Origin: Paenibacillus sp. ACRRY
GTDB taxonomy: Bacteria > Bacillota > Bacilli > Paenibacillales > Paenibacillaceae
Assembly (NCBI RefSeq): GCF_022346995.1
Contig: NZ_JAKRNM010000001.1
Span: 124,001 to 188,000 of the forward strand
DNA: 64,000 nt
Reading direction: 5' to 3'
The notes beneath the pieces were generated by a model that had not been told where the DNA came from, ran no database searches, and saw only the letters and a list, made by a program, of their open reading frames with translations. The translations under genes and the position numbers were made by a program. This document shows positions 46,668 through 56,234 of the stretch, in pieces (within the stretch, counting starts at the first letter, position 1; every line of letters begins with the position of its first letter).

Positions 46668-46699
46668 ATTTCAATATATGAAAAATTCACAATAATAAA
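46668..46699 (+). repeat. 32-base direct repeat, copy 2
   Basis: Identical to 45102-45133 and preceded by TATAAT (46662-46667). Part of it (46685-46695) is also the inverted complement of 46624-46634, within the MFS terminator. Confidence 0.75.
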
Positions 46700-47028
46700 A
46701 CCATATTCCGTACTTTGTTTCTACCAGCAGACAAAGCTTCAATCGAGCTCCCAATCGTTCAAAAAACTGCATTATCCATAAACAAAAGTCAACAAAAATA
46801 TTCGAAAATAGAATCAGCGTAGAATGAATCAATACCTTTGGAAGAATGAACCAATAATCTGGAACATCAATAACGTCGTTGATCGTGTCTTGATCAAGCC
46901 GCATTGACGGTTTTTTTGCAGTTCATGTTCAGTTCATATGGATTACACGGGCAGTACATTTTCCTTAAGTACACTAATCTTGACGCCACCTGATGGTAGC
47001 CAACATAGAAAAACAGGAGATGATAATT

Positions 47029-49125
47029 TTGTCCATCAAGAAACGAACTTCAATTACAGCTGTAACATTGGTGTTTACCATACTTGCTCCAATGTCTGCA
47101 ATGGCTGCGCCAGTAAGTAACGTCAACGATGTTACGTATGAGATGACTAAAAAAGCAGTGATCGAGAAAGCACAAATTCTTACCGAAACCTATGGCACAA
47201 CAAGCGTTCAGTATGCACTCATAGATGATGGTGAAATCGTAATTTCCGGGCAAGCCGGCAAGAATGACATAAACAACGCTATTCCTCTCACAGCAGATAC
47301 GATCTATGGTATAGGTTCAACCAGTAAAATGGTGATAACTACTGCTGTGATGAAGTTGGTGGATGAAGGGAAAATCGATCTGGATGTACCAGTCGTACAT
47401 TATATCCCTGATTTCAAAATGAAGGACGAACGTTACAAAGAAATCACGACGCGAATGCTGTTGAATCATTCCTCCGGACTTCCTGGAACTTCAAGCAGCA
47501 GCGCAATCCTGTTCGGGGATAACGATACCTACGCACATGATACATTGTTGGATCAACTCGCAACGCAGAAGCTAAAGGCAGACCCCGGAGCATATTCCGT
47601 TTACAGTAACGACGGTTTTTCGTTAGCCGAGATTCTGGTTGAAAGAATTAGTGGAATGAGTTTTACTGCATTTATGCACCGCTATATCACTGAGCCTTTG
47701 GGTATGAACAACACCAAAACGCCACAGGATCTGATAAGTGAGAACAAAATGGCCGTGACGTATTCAGCCCTGCATAATGGACAACTTCCACAAGAAAACA
47801 CAAACATGATTGGTTCGGGAGGCATTTATTCCACGGCTGAAGACTTGGTTCAATTTTCGCAAATTTTCACGGGTGAGGTCGAAGGAATTCTTTCGCATGA
47901 ATCGGCAGAAGCGATGGCAAAAGAAGAATACAAAAATGGCATGTGGCCGGAAGATGCAGATTCGTCTATTTCTTATGGCTTGGGCTGGGATAGTGTAAAC
48001 CTCTTTCCTTTCAATGAATACGGCATCCAGGCTGTTGCCAAAGGGGGAAATACGATTTCGTACCATTCCTCTCTGATTGTGCTTCCCGAATATAACATGG
48101 CTGCAGCCGTCACCTCATCTGGAGGAACAAGCACAACAGATCAATTGATTGCAACGGAATTGCTGCTTGGTGCACTTGAGGAGAAGGAAATCATTACGGA
48201 ACGAAAGTCGGACAAGTCATTTGGGGCGCCAGTAAGTGCAATTATGCCTAAGGGATTAACAGCGTATTCGGGCATCTATGGAGGCGGAGCCAGCACGCTA
48301 CTGAATATTGATGTACAGGCTGATGGACAACTAATTTTGTCCTCGCCTTTAACACCGAATAGTCCTGAACAAAAGTACATGTATACCTCGGATGGAACTT
48401 TTGCCAACGAGAAAGGTACGGAAAAATTAGCATTCGTTGAAGAGGATAACGGAAAAATCTATTTATGGTCACGCTCGTATCAGTCCATGTCTGGGCTTGG
48501 GCAGATCGCTTCTTCCGAATACAAGGCTGAGAAGCTGCAAACGAGTGAATTGTCCCCGGATGTTGCGGCAGCCTGGCAAAAACGTGATGGCAAAAATTAC
48601 TTTCTTGTGAATGAGAAATACACTTCAACGGTATATGACAGTGCTACACCGATCATCCCGATTCACCTGTTTGATGAGGTGCCAGGCTTGGTATACACCA
48701 ATACAATCATAGACGCGAACCTCGCTGTGAACCAGCTGCAAATCCCCGGCTTGGCCGGTCGTGATACGATGGAATACGAATTCTTCAAGGAAAACGGAGT
48801 GGAATATGTCACAGCAGGGGGTAAGGTCTATGCAAGCCAGGATGCGGTGAAGCTGCTCTATTCCGGAAATCAGTCGAAGACAACGATTCAGGCGAATGGT
48901 TATGCCACATGGTACTCGATCCCTGCAACAGCCGCAGGTAAAGTTATGACGGTCCAACTGCCTTCAAAAGGTTCTTTTACCGTGTATAATCAAGCGGGTA
49001 TTTCCATGAATCACACCGTGGTCAGCGGTCAAAACGAGGTAGTGCTACCTGAGAATGGAGTCATTGTCTTTGCTGGTGATATCGGTTCAGCATTTGAAAT
49101 TACACTCGCCAAGAACAAGAATTAA
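47029..49125 (+). CDS. secreted serine hydrolase, beta-lactamase/D-Ala-D-Ala carboxypeptidase fold
   Basis: 698 residues with a signal peptide (cleavage after SAMA, about residue 26). The class C beta-lactamase-like domain (about 40-390) has the SxxK motif STSK (Ser97, Lys100) and the YxN motif YSN (Tyr192, Asn194); HSSG follows between them, and HSSLIV / KGGN lie in the third motif region. The remaining 300 residues are a beta-rich domain of unknown role. A TTG at 47029 with AGGAGA eight bases upstream is preferred over ATG 46993. Related proteins act as esterases, peptidases or D-stereospecific hydrolases, so beta-lactamase activity is not implied. Confidence 0.88.
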   Translation: MSIKKRTSITAVTLVFTILAPMSAMAAPVSNVNDVTYEMTKKAVIEKAQILTETYGTTSVQYALIDDGEIVISGQAGKNDINNAIPLTADTIYGIGSTSKMVITTAVMKLVDEGKIDLDVPVVHYIPDFKMKDERYKEITTRMLLNHSSGLPGTSSSSAILFGDNDTYAHDTLLDQLATQKLKADPGAYSVYSNDGFSLAEILVERISGMSFTAFMHRYITEPLGMNNTKTPQDLISENKMAVTYSALHNGQLPQENTNMIGSGGIYSTAEDLVQFSQIFTGEVEGILSHESAEAMAKEEYKNGMWPEDADSSISYGLGWDSVNLFPFNEYGIQAVAKGGNTISYHSSLIVLPEYNMAAAVTSSGGTSTTDQLIATELLLGALEEKEIITERKSDKSFGAPVSAIMPKGLTAYSGIYGGGASTLLNIDVQADGQLILSSPLTPNSPEQKYMYTSDGTFANEKGTEKLAFVEEDNGKIYLWSRSYQSMSGLGQIASSEYKAEKLQTSELSPDVAAAWQKRDGKNYFLVNEKYTSTVYDSATPIIPIHLFDEVPGLVYTNTIIDANLAVNQLQIPGLAGRDTMEYEFFKENGVEYVTAGGKVYASQDAVKLLYSGNQSKTTIQANGYATWYSIPATAAGKVMTVQLPSKGSFTVYNQAGISMNHTVVSGQNEVVLPENGVIVFAGDIGSAFEITLAKNKN

Positions 49126-49138
49126 ACGATGAAAAAAA

Positions 49139-49190
49139 TAAATGAAACGAACAAAAAGCCGCGCTAACCGTGGCTTTTTGGGTTCATTTA
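49139..49190. terminator. terminator after the serine hydrolase
   Basis: AAATGAA...AAAAAGCCGCG pairs with CGTGGCTTTTT...TTCATTT around CTAAC; strong hairpin with poly-T. Confidence 0.85.
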
Positions 49191-49246
49191 TTCAATAGCA
49201 GCAGAAAACACAGAACAACTTGGATAAATTTCCAGCAAGAAAATGA

Positions 49247-49275
49247 TTGTCAAATAAAAAGATATATGATAATTT
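49247..49275 (+). promoter_or_regulatory. rbs operon promoter
   Basis: TTGTCA (49247-49252), 17-base spacer, TAATTT (49270-49275) with an upstream TG. The RbsR/cre palindrome starts seven bases downstream. Confidence 0.55.
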
Positions 49276-49281
49276 AATGTC

Positions 49282-49295
49282 TGTAACCGGTTACA
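49282..49295. promoter_or_regulatory. RbsR operator that also matches the cre consensus
   Basis: TGTAACCGGTTACA is a perfect 14-base palindrome with the central CG of LacI-family sites, and it also fits TGWAANCGNTNWCA at every position. It lies over the likely transcription start, so RbsR and CcpA may compete for it, as in the B. subtilis rbs operon. Confidence 0.8.
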
Positions 49296-49314
49296 CATAG
49301 AGGAGAACAATTTC

Positions 49315-50304
49315 ATGACAACAATTAAAGACGTAGCGAATCTGGCTGGCGTATCAGTAGCCACCGTATCAAGGGTCATCAATGACAGGGGATATGTACA
49401 TGCGGATACACGCAAGAAAGTAGAAGATGCCGTGAAGGCGCTTAACTTTTCCCCTAACGAAGTAGCTCGCTCATTATATAAACGTAAGTCCAAACTGATT
49501 GGTCTGCTGCTGCCGGATATTGCAAACCCTTACTTTCCACAGTTAGCTAGGGGTGTAGAAGATCGAATGCAGGAGCAGGAGTTCAGGCTTATCTTCGGAA
49601 ATAGTGATGAGGATGAATCGAAGGAGCAGGATTACATCCAGACGTTTATCCAAAATAACGTCGTAGGTGTGATCTCATCCACGAACTATCCTCATTCTCC
49701 AATATATGAAAAATTAAAAATACCTGTCGTGTTTCTTGACAGGACTGCACTGGATAGTCATTCTGTCTATGCGGACGGAAGAGAGGGCGGACGACTGGCA
49801 GCGAGAGAAATCATCAAGCGCGGTAGTCGCAGGATAACGGTTATGCAGGGTCCTTCACATATCAAGCCTGCACAGGATCGGTTCGAGGGAGCCATAGAAA
49901 TCATCCGGGATGCCGGATTGGATTATCATGTGATCCAGACGACCTCGTTCTCTTTTAATGAAGCGGGATCATGGGCAGAAGAGCTGTTCAGCAAATATGC
50001 TGATACAGATGGAGTTATTGCCAGCAATGACATTGCAGCTATGGCGGTACTGCATGAAGCTTCGCGAATCGGGAGAAAGGTTCCAGACGATGTGCAAGTG
50101 ATCGGATTTGACGACATTCCGATGAGCAGCCTTTTATCACCTGCATTGTCCACCATTCGCCAGCCTGCATACGAGATGGGAAGGGAAGCGGCGGGATTAC
50201 TTATCGGGCTTGTGGAACAAGCTCCAATCGAGAACAAAAACATACAGATGCCCGTAAGTTTTATCGAACGAGGCACAACCAGAAAGGTGAATTCAGATGG
50301 CTAA
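49315..50304 (+). CDS. rbsR: ribose operon repressor RbsR
   Basis: LacI/GalR family repressor, 329 residues. N-terminal helix-turn-helix and hinge (TTIKDVANLAGVSVATVSRVIN, hinge helix SPNEVARSL), then a periplasmic-binding-like ligand domain (about 62-325) with DIANPYFPQLARGVED. First gene of the rbs operon; its own promoter contains a palindromic operator, so it probably represses itself. The ribokinase start overlaps its stop. Confidence 0.9.
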   Translation: MTTIKDVANLAGVSVATVSRVINDRGYVHADTRKKVEDAVKALNFSPNEVARSLYKRKSKLIGLLLPDIANPYFPQLARGVEDRMQEQEFRLIFGNSDEDESKEQDYIQTFIQNNVVGVISSTNYPHSPIYEKLKIPVVFLDRTALDSHSVYADGREGGRLAAREIIKRGSRRITVMQGPSHIKPAQDRFEGAIEIIRDAGLDYHVIQTTSFSFNEAGSWAEELFSKYADTDGVIASNDIAAMAVLHEASRIGRKVPDDVQVIGFDDIPMSSLLSPALSTIRQPAYEMGREAAGLLIGLVEQAPIENKNIQMPVSFIERGTTRKVNSDG

Positions 50305-51178
50305 AATATGCGTAATCGGAAGCAGTTCCATGGATTTGGTCGTTACTTCATCAAGACGTCCGGGGGCGGGTGAAACCGTCCTTGGAGAAAGTTTCAAAAC
50401 GGTACCTGGCGGTAAGGGAGCCAATCAGGCCGTTGCCGCAGCAAGACTGGGCGGTGATGTAACAATGATTGGCCGGGTAGGAGACGATGCTTTTGGTCAA
50501 GACATTTTGAATAATTTCAAAGCAAATGCTGTAAATACGCAAAATGTGAAACCGGTTACACATTTGGAAAGTGGAACGGCTCATATCATATTGGCAGAAG
50601 GTGATAATAGTATCGTAGTCGTCGAGGCGGCAAATCGCGAAGTCACTCCTTCTTATGTAGATCATGCGGGCGAAGTAATTCGCGATGCCGATATCGTACT
50701 GATCCAGCAGGAAATTCCGGAAGAAACCGTTGTCCATGTGAGCAGCCTGTGTGCTGAATACGGAACACCTCTGCTGCTTAATCCGGCTCCGGCGAGAAAA
50801 GTGCCGCAGGAAGTCATTGACAATGCCGCTTACATCACGCCGAACGAGCATGAAGCCGAAATCCTGTTTCAAGGCATGAGCCCGGCTGAGGCATTGCGCA
50901 AATACCCGAACAAACTGTTCATAACGGAAGGCAGCAAGGGAGTTCGTTACTTTGACGGAGCGGAGGAAATCCTCGTGCCAACATATAAGGTAGAGGCAGT
51001 GGATACCACTGGTGCAGGGGATACATTCAATGCTGCATTCGCGGTCGCCTTAGCGGAAGGCAAGCCGCTGCAGGAGAGCATACGGTTCGCCAATCGTGCC
51101 GCATCGTTGTCCGTGACCAAGTTTGGAGCACAGGGCGGCATGCCGACGAGAGACGAAGTGGAGGGGAGTTTATCATGA
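50297..51178 (+). CDS. rbsK: ribokinase
   Basis: PfkB-family kinase that phosphorylates ribose to ribose 5-phosphate. Marks: [20 protein letters not shown] at the N-terminus, [15 protein letters not shown], and the [14 protein letters not shown] motif with the catalytic Asp (about residue 239). 293 residues, normal. It overlaps rbsR and rbsD (ATGA) and is therefore translationally coupled. Confidence 0.95.
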   Translation: MAKICVIGSSSMDLVVTSSRRPGAGETVLGESFKTVPGGKGANQAVAAARLGGDVTMIGRVGDDAFGQDILNNFKANAVNTQNVKPVTHLESGTAHIILAEGDNSIVVVEAANREVTPSYVDHAGEVIRDADIVLIQQEIPEETVVHVSSLCAEYGTPLLLNPAPARKVPQEVIDNAAYITPNEHEAEILFQGMSPAEALRKYPNKLFITEGSKGVRYFDGAEEILVPTYKVEAVDTTGAGDTFNAAFAVALAEGKPLQESIRFANRAASLSVTKFGAQGGMPTRDEVEGSLS

Positions 51179-51576
51179 AAAGAAACGGCATACTAAATAG
51201 TCACATTTCTAAAATACTGACTGATCTGGGTCATACAGACATGATTGCCATTGCGGATGCCGGTCTACCGGTTCCTGAAGGAGTGATTAAGATTGATCTC
51301 GCTCTGAAACTTGGAACGCCAAGCTTTCAGGAAGTTGTTGAAGTGATCGCAGACGATATGGTTATTGAGAGAGTGATCGTGGCAGAAGAGATTAAGGAAG
51401 GCAATCCGGAAGCTCTACAGTTCGTTACAGAGAAATTTGGCAACCATGCCATTGATGCTTCCATCAACCACGAACAATTCAAAGCATTAACCCGGCAGGT
51501 TAAGGCGGTTATTCGCACAGGTGAAGCTACACCCTATGCCAATTGCATTTTACAATCAGGTGTTCATTTCGGTTAA
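51175..51576 (+). CDS. rbsD: D-ribose pyranase
   Basis: Converts beta-ribopyranose to the ribofuranose form used by RbsK. 133 residues. The N-terminus [21 protein letters not shown] holds the catalytic His of the family, and the C-terminus [16 protein letters not shown] is the typical tail. Starts in the rbsK stop and is followed 11 bases later by rbsA. Confidence 0.94.
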   Translation: MKRNGILNSHISKILTDLGHTDMIAIADAGLPVPEGVIKIDLALKLGTPSFQEVVEVIADDMVIERVIVAEEIKEGNPEALQFVTEKFGNHAIDASINHEQFKALTRQVKAVIRTGEATPYANCILQSGVHFG

Positions 51577-51587
51577 AAGGAGGTTGC

Positions 51588-53072
51588 ATGATGCATATTC
51601 AGATGCACAACATTCATAAAGCATTTGGCACCAACCAGGTGTTAAGCGGAGTGGATTTCGAACTGAGGGAAGGTGAGGTTCATGCCCTGATGGGTGAGAA
51701 CGGAGCCGGAAAATCCACGCTGATGAACATTTTGATCGGACTTCATCCACGTGATCAGGGAACGATCTCCATTGATGATAAGGAAACCTATTTTGGCAGT
51801 CCGAAGGAAGCAGAGAAGTTAGGTATCGCATTTATTCATCAGGAGCTGAACGTTTGGCCCGAAATGACAGTGCTTGATAACCTGTTCATCGGTAAGGAGA
51901 TGACATCTTCCTTAGGATTGCTTAATACGAAACAAATGAAAGCGCTAGCTTCGGAACAATTCGCCAAGCTGTCGGTACAAATCCCGCTCGAACGTCCCGC
52001 AGGAGAGTGCTCCGTTGGACAGCAGCAGATGATTGAGATTGCCAAGGCACTGATGACGGATGCGAAGGTCATTATTATGGATGAACCCACTGCAGCGCTG
52101 ACGGAACGTGAAATTCAGAAGTTGTTTGACGTGATTACTGCACTGAAGAAAAACGGAGTATCCATCGTGTATATATCTCACCGTATGGAGGAGATCTTCA
52201 CCATCTGCGATCGGATCACGGTAATGCGGGATGGCAGGACGGTAGATACCCAGCCTATTCCGCAGACAAGCTTCGATGAAGTGGTGCGGAAAATGGTTGG
52301 ACGGGAGTTAACCGAGCGGTATCCGGCCCGGAATCCTTCTTATGGCGAAGTTGTTCTGGAAGTACGGGACGCAAGCATTAAGGGATTATTCCAAAATGTC
52401 AGCTTCAACGTAAGAGCAGGTGAGATTGTTGGTTTCTCCGGACTTATGGGATCGGGACGGACAGAGATCATGAGAGCGATCTTTGGTCTGGATACCCTGG
52501 ACAGTGGAGAAGTCATGATCCGTGCCAAAAAAGCGAACATTCGGAAGCCCTCGGATGCAGTGAGACACGGCATCGGTTTCATAACAGAAGACCGTAAGGA
52601 TGAAGGGCTCGTATTGGACTTCTCCATTCGAGAAAACATGGCGCTGCCGAATCTGTTCAGCTTCTCCAGTAAAGGGTTCATTTCAGCTTCTAAAGAACAG
52701 GATTTCGTCGATACCCTGATCAAGCGTCTGCAGATCAAGACGCAATCTTCGGAGACAGCCGCACGTAACCTATCAGGGGGCAACCAACAGAAGGTTGTTA
52801 TCGCCAAATGGGTAGGGATCGGACCAAGCGTGCTCATCCTGGATGAACCGACGCGAGGTGTGGATGTCGGAGCGAAGCGTGAAATCTATCAGTTGATGAA
52901 TGAACTGACAGATCGCGGTGTCGCCATCATTATGGTATCTTCGGAGCTTCCCGAAGTACTTGGTATGAGTGACCGAATTGTGGTTGTGCATGAAGGAAAG
53001 ATCAGCGGAGAGCTGGCCAAGGAAGAAGCAACGCAGGAAAACATTATGACATTGGCAACAGGGGGACAGTGA
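51588..53072 (+). CDS. rbsA: ribose ABC transporter, ATP-binding protein
   Basis: Double-domain sugar ATPase of 494 residues. First half: Walker [10 protein letters not shown] and signature [15 protein letters not shown]; second half: GLMGSGRTE and [14 protein letters not shown] with [22 protein letters not shown] precedes the ATG at 51588; the next codon is also ATG. The open frame from 51543 overlaps the end of rbsD and is not the real start. Confidence 0.95.
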   Translation: MMHIQMHNIHKAFGTNQVLSGVDFELREGEVHALMGENGAGKSTLMNILIGLHPRDQGTISIDDKETYFGSPKEAEKLGIAFIHQELNVWPEMTVLDNLFIGKEMTSSLGLLNTKQMKALASEQFAKLSVQIPLERPAGECSVGQQQMIEIAKALMTDAKVIIMDEPTAALTEREIQKLFDVITALKKNGVSIVYISHRMEEIFTICDRITVMRDGRTVDTQPIPQTSFDEVVRKMVGRELTERYPARNPSYGEVVLEVRDASIKGLFQNVSFNVRAGEIVGFSGLMGSGRTEIMRAIFGLDTLDSGEVMIRAKKANIRKPSDAVRHGIGFITEDRKDEGLVLDFSIRENMALPNLFSFSSKGFISASKEQDFVDTLIKRLQIKTQSSETAARNLSGGNQQKVVIAKWVGIGPSVLILDEPTRGVDVGAKREIYQLMNELTDRGVAIIMVSSELPEVLGMSDRIVVVHEGKISGELAKEEATQENIMTLATGGQ

Positions 53073-53073
53073 A

Positions 53074-54045
53074 ATGACAACAATGCAGAATAACAAAACA
53101 ACCGGAAGCGGATTCCGCTTATCAAGCGTGACACAAAAATTAGGACCGCTGCTGGGTCTAATCATTCTTATCATTATCGTATCCGTACTGAATCCAAGCT
53201 TCTTGGAACCGCTTAATATCTTGAATCTGCTGCGCCAAGTATCGATTAATGCACTGATTGCCTTCGGTATGACCTTTGTCATTCTGACAGGCGGGATCGA
53301 CTTGTCCGTTGGTTCCATACTGGCTTTGTCCAGCGCATTTGTCGCAAACATGATGTTATCTGGCTTGGATCCGATCTTGTCCATCATCATCGGGGTAGCA
53401 CTTGGTGGTGTAATGGGTATGGTGAACGGACTCATGATTACCAAGGGTAAAATGGCTCCATTTATTGCAACATTGGCGACAATGACCATATTCCGCGGGC
53501 TAACGCTTGTATATACGAATGGTAATCCGATCACAGGACTCGGGGACAGTCTGCTGTTCCAACTGTTTGGCCGCGGCTATCTGCTAGGTATTCCGGTACC
53601 TGCCATAACGATGCTGATTACATTCGTGATTCTATGGACGATTCTGCATAAAACGGCTTTTGGCCGCAAAACGTATGCTATTGGTGGTAATGAGAAAGCA
53701 TCCATCATCTCGGGTATCAAAGTCACACGTGTGAAGATCATGATCTATTCCCTTGCAGGCATGCTCGCAGCTCTGGCAGGTGCAATTCTGACATCACGTT
53801 TGAATTCCGCACAGCCAACAGCAGGTACTTCTTATGAGTTGGATGCGATCGCAGCCGTTGTTCTGGGCGGAACAAGCCTGACGGGTGGACGCGGACGGAT
53901 CGTGGGCACATTAATTGGTGTTCTGATTATCGGCGTGCTGAATAATGGTTTGAACCTACTCGGCGTGAACTCCTTCTATCAAATGGTTGTAAAAGGTGTC
54001 GTCATTGCGATTGCTGTCCTGTTGGACCGCAAGAAAACGGCTTAA
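53074..54045 (+). CDS. rbsC: ribose ABC transporter, permease
   Basis: Membrane permease of 323 residues with about eight to ten helices. The EAA-like cytoplasmic loop is NEKASIISGIKVTRVKIMIYSL, and LTGGIDLSVGSILALSS is the N-terminal family mark. It starts just after the rbsA stop, behind GGGGGACAG, and precedes rbsB by 14 bases. Confidence 0.95.
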   Translation: MTTMQNNKTTGSGFRLSSVTQKLGPLLGLIILIIIVSVLNPSFLEPLNILNLLRQVSINALIAFGMTFVILTGGIDLSVGSILALSSAFVANMMLSGLDPILSIIIGVALGGVMGMVNGLMITKGKMAPFIATLATMTIFRGLTLVYTNGNPITGLGDSLLFQLFGRGYLLGIPVPAITMLITFVILWTILHKTAFGRKTYAIGGNEKASIISGIKVTRVKIMIYSLAGMLAALAGAILTSRLNSAQPTAGTSYELDAIAAVVLGGTSLTGGRGRIVGTLIGVLIIGVLNNGLNLLGVNSFYQMVVKGVVIAIAVLLDRKKTA

Positions 54046-54059
54046 GGGGAGAAACAATT

Positions 54060-54992
54060 ATGAAAAAATGGACATTAACACTTGTAAGCATGATCATGAT
54101 CATTGTTCTGGCCGGTTGCTCTCTGGAGCCGCCTGAATGGGCGAAGCCGGACGCTGCCGGAAATAAAGGACAGAAGAAAATCGGTCTCTCGATTTCAACA
54201 CTGAACAATCCGTTCTTCGTTTCATTGAAAGACGGAGTCGTTGCCGAAGCTCAAAAACAAGGCATTCAGGTTATCGTGGTTGATGCACAAAATGATTCGG
54301 CCAAGCAGACCAACGATGTGGATGATCTTATTCAACAGGGAGTTGATGCACTCCTGATTAACCCAGCGGACTCTGCGGCAATCTCTACGGCAGTTCAATC
54401 CGCCAACAGCGTAGGCATTCCCGTGATTACACTGGATCGCTCCGCAGACAAAGGTGAGGTAGCCGCTCTGGTAGCATCCGATAATGTCAAAGGCGGACAG
54501 ATGGCAGCAGAATATTTTGTTGAACAGCTCGGTGAAGGTGCTAAAGTCATTGAACTTGAAGGTGTGCCAGGGGCTTCCGCGACACGTGAGCGGGGTAAAG
54601 GGTTCCACGAGGTGGCTGACCAGAAGCTTGACGTGGTTGCCAAACAGTCGGCGGATTTCGACCGCTCCAAAGGTTTGAATGTGATGGAAAACTTGCTGCA
54701 GGGAAATCCGGATGTACAGGCTGTATTTGCCCACAACGATGAGATGGCACTTGGTGCGATTGAAGCGATTCAAAGCTCGGGCAAAGACATTCCAGTAATC
54801 GGGTTTGACGGCAACGATGATGCAATCAAATCCATTCAGGATGGAAAACTGACAGCAACCGTCGCTCAGCAGCCGATACTGATTGGACAGCTGGCCGTGC
54901 AAGCTGCTCTGGATGTCCTGGACGGCAAACAGGTGGAGAAGTCCATCCCGGCAGAATTGAAGCTGGTAACCAAGGAAAATGCAAACAACTAA
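54060..54992 (+). CDS. rbsB: ribose-binding lipoprotein
   Basis: 310-residue substrate-binding protein with a lipobox (VLAGCS, Cys20) that anchors it outside the membrane. Periplasmic_binding_4-type fold with the usual sugar-binding segments (STLNNPFFVSLKDG, NDSAKQTNDVDDLIQQG, TLDRSADKGEV, AHNDEMALG, GFDGNDDA). AAGGGGAGAAAC precedes the ATG. Last gene before the terminator. Confidence 0.94.
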   Translation: MKKWTLTLVSMIMIIVLAGCSLEPPEWAKPDAAGNKGQKKIGLSISTLNNPFFVSLKDGVVAEAQKQGIQVIVVDAQNDSAKQTNDVDDLIQQGVDALLINPADSAAISTAVQSANSVGIPVITLDRSADKGEVAALVASDNVKGGQMAAEYFVEQLGEGAKVIELEGVPGASATRERGKGFHEVADQKLDVVAKQSADFDRSKGLNVMENLLQGNPDVQAVFAHNDEMALGAIEAIQSSGKDIPVIGFDGNDDAIKSIQDGKLTATVAQQPILIGQLAVQAALDVLDGKQVEKSIPAELKLVTKENANN

Positions 54993-55005
54993 ATGATCTT
55001 ACATC

Positions 55006-55039
55006 CCGTCCTGGCCAAATGAGCCAGGGCGGTTTTTTT
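55006..55039 (+). terminator. terminator of the rbs operon
   Basis: CCGTCCTGGC and GCCAGGGCGG arms with a T7 tail. Confidence 0.88.
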
Positions 55040-55116
55040 ATTTACTCTTTGAGTTTGGGATGATTGAGCATGAAGATTCAAACTTTCTAAGAAGGGAACT
55101 TTAGGCGAAGGTTGCT

Positions 55117-56004
55117 TTATTCGGAGGTTGACTCGGCCATTACCATTTCCTTTTGTCTGAAAAGTTTCGGAGACAACCCGTACGTTTTGGTAAATAGTCT
55201 CGTAAAATAGTTGCTATCATTAAATCCGGACTGGTATGAAACTTGTGTAATAGGCAGATTCGTTAACCTCAAGAGCTGGCACGCACGTTCCATGCGCAAA
55301 CGTTGAAGATAGGCAATGGGGGACGTTTGATAAAAGGATTTGAAAATTCGATTCAGATGTCGTACGGAAATGTTGGCATATAATGCGATATCCTCCAAAG
55401 TGATATGTTGCAAATAATGATCTTCAATATAGGAGACAGCCGCAGCCAGATGCATGACTTGGCCTTCTGTCGTTTTTCCGCTCGATTCATGGTGCCTGGA
55501 TAAATAGACTACGAGCTCGGTGAATTTGGAGGTCAGTAAAGTTTTGTAACCCGGCCTTTTCCCGTGATATTCGTCGATCATGTTGGCGATAAACTCTTCA
55601 ATAAATTCCATATCGTTTAACGACAGATACATATGTTTGTTGATTGATTTCTTGTTATGATAAAGCGGTTCCAAAACAAACATCGCATGATAACCTTCAA
55701 ACGAACGCAAATCGGAACCAAGTTGAATCATCATCTCCGGCTTATACATGATATTACATATCTCAAAGCTACAAGGGTCTTTATAGGCATGCGTGGTTTC
55801 CCCGTTAATGACGAACACGTGTCCCTTTTTAATAAAAGAAATTTCATCATTCACGATATGAGTTGCATGGCCATTAAGCACAATGACGAGTTCAGAGAAG
55901 TCCGTATGTTTATGAAGGGAAAAGTCTTCTGCATGCTCCCCGTATTGAATGAAAAATGGAAATTCCTCGTCTCTCGTAAACCATCTTAGACGAACGTTCT
56001 TCAA
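55117..56004 (-). CDS. AraC-family regulator with cupin sensor domain
   Basis: 295 residues. An N-terminal cupin domain (about 20-110, with HKHTDFSELVIVLNG) probably senses a sugar, and the C-terminal pair of helix-turn-helix motifs (about 190-290: ITLEDIALYANISVRHLNRIFKSFY and LPITQVSYQSGFNDSNYFTRLFTKTYGLSP) binds DNA. The start is TTG behind GGTGGTG. Divergent from the orphan extracellular sugar-binding protein, which is its likely target. Confidence 0.88.
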   Translation of the reverse strand: MKNVRLRWFTRDEEFPFFIQYGEHAEDFSLHKHTDFSELVIVLNGHATHIVNDEISFIKKGHVFVINGETTHAYKDPCSFEICNIMYKPEMMIQLGSDLRSFEGYHAMFVLEPLYHNKKSINKHMYLSLNDMEFIEEFIANMIDEYHGKRPGYKTLLTSKFTELVVYLSRHHESSGKTTEGQVMHLAAAVSYIEDHYLQHITLEDIALYANISVRHLNRIFKSFYQTSPIAYLQRLRMERACQLLRLTNLPITQVSYQSGFNDSNYFTRLFTKTYGLSPKLFRQKEMVMAESTSE

Positions 56005-56163
56005 GAAATCACCACCACCGAATCGAGATTTGTCTATATCATGCTATATTTCTGACTGAATAATCAAGGTTAGAATGAATGCATACATACTACTATATAG
56101 AAAAAAAGGGGAGTGAGGCGAGAGATTAAAGAGATTCAAGTAGTATTGTCGAAAACGCATTCA

Positions 56164-56177
56164 TGAAAGCGATATCA
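56164..56177. promoter_or_regulatory. cre site upstream of the sugar-binding protein
   Basis: TGAAAGCGATATCA fits TGWAANCGNTNWCA at every position, 57 bases before the start codon and downstream of a -10-like CTATATAG (56093-56100). A weaker, partly matching site (56150-56163, 12 of 14) lies beside it. CcpA could act as a roadblock. Confidence 0.55.
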
Positions 56178-56234
56178 ATATAAGGACAGCGATTTGGAAA
56201 CAAGTTAATCCAGATACAGGGGGTCAAAAAAAAA

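Larger units (their letters stand above)
46559..47028. other. 470-base spacer between the MFS gene and the serine hydrolase
   Basis: Holds the MFS terminator, an inverted match (TTATTGTGAAT, 46624-46634) to the repeat, repeat copy 2 (46668-46699), and about 330 bases of AT-rich sequence before the serine hydrolase with no gene I can support. A leftward 77-codon frame at 46671-46904 has no start signal. Confidence 0.5.

Noticed and set aside
46671..46904. Leftward 77-codon frame that begins near copy 2 of the repeat, possible transposase remnant
   Set aside because: No recognisable motif, no inverted terminal repeats and no start signal; I could not support a mobile element here.
49700..49717. 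16-base partial match to the 32-base repeat inside rbsR
   Set aside because: It falls inside a conserved coding stretch (PIYEKLKIP) and is shorter, so it is best explained by coding constraint and AT-rich chance.
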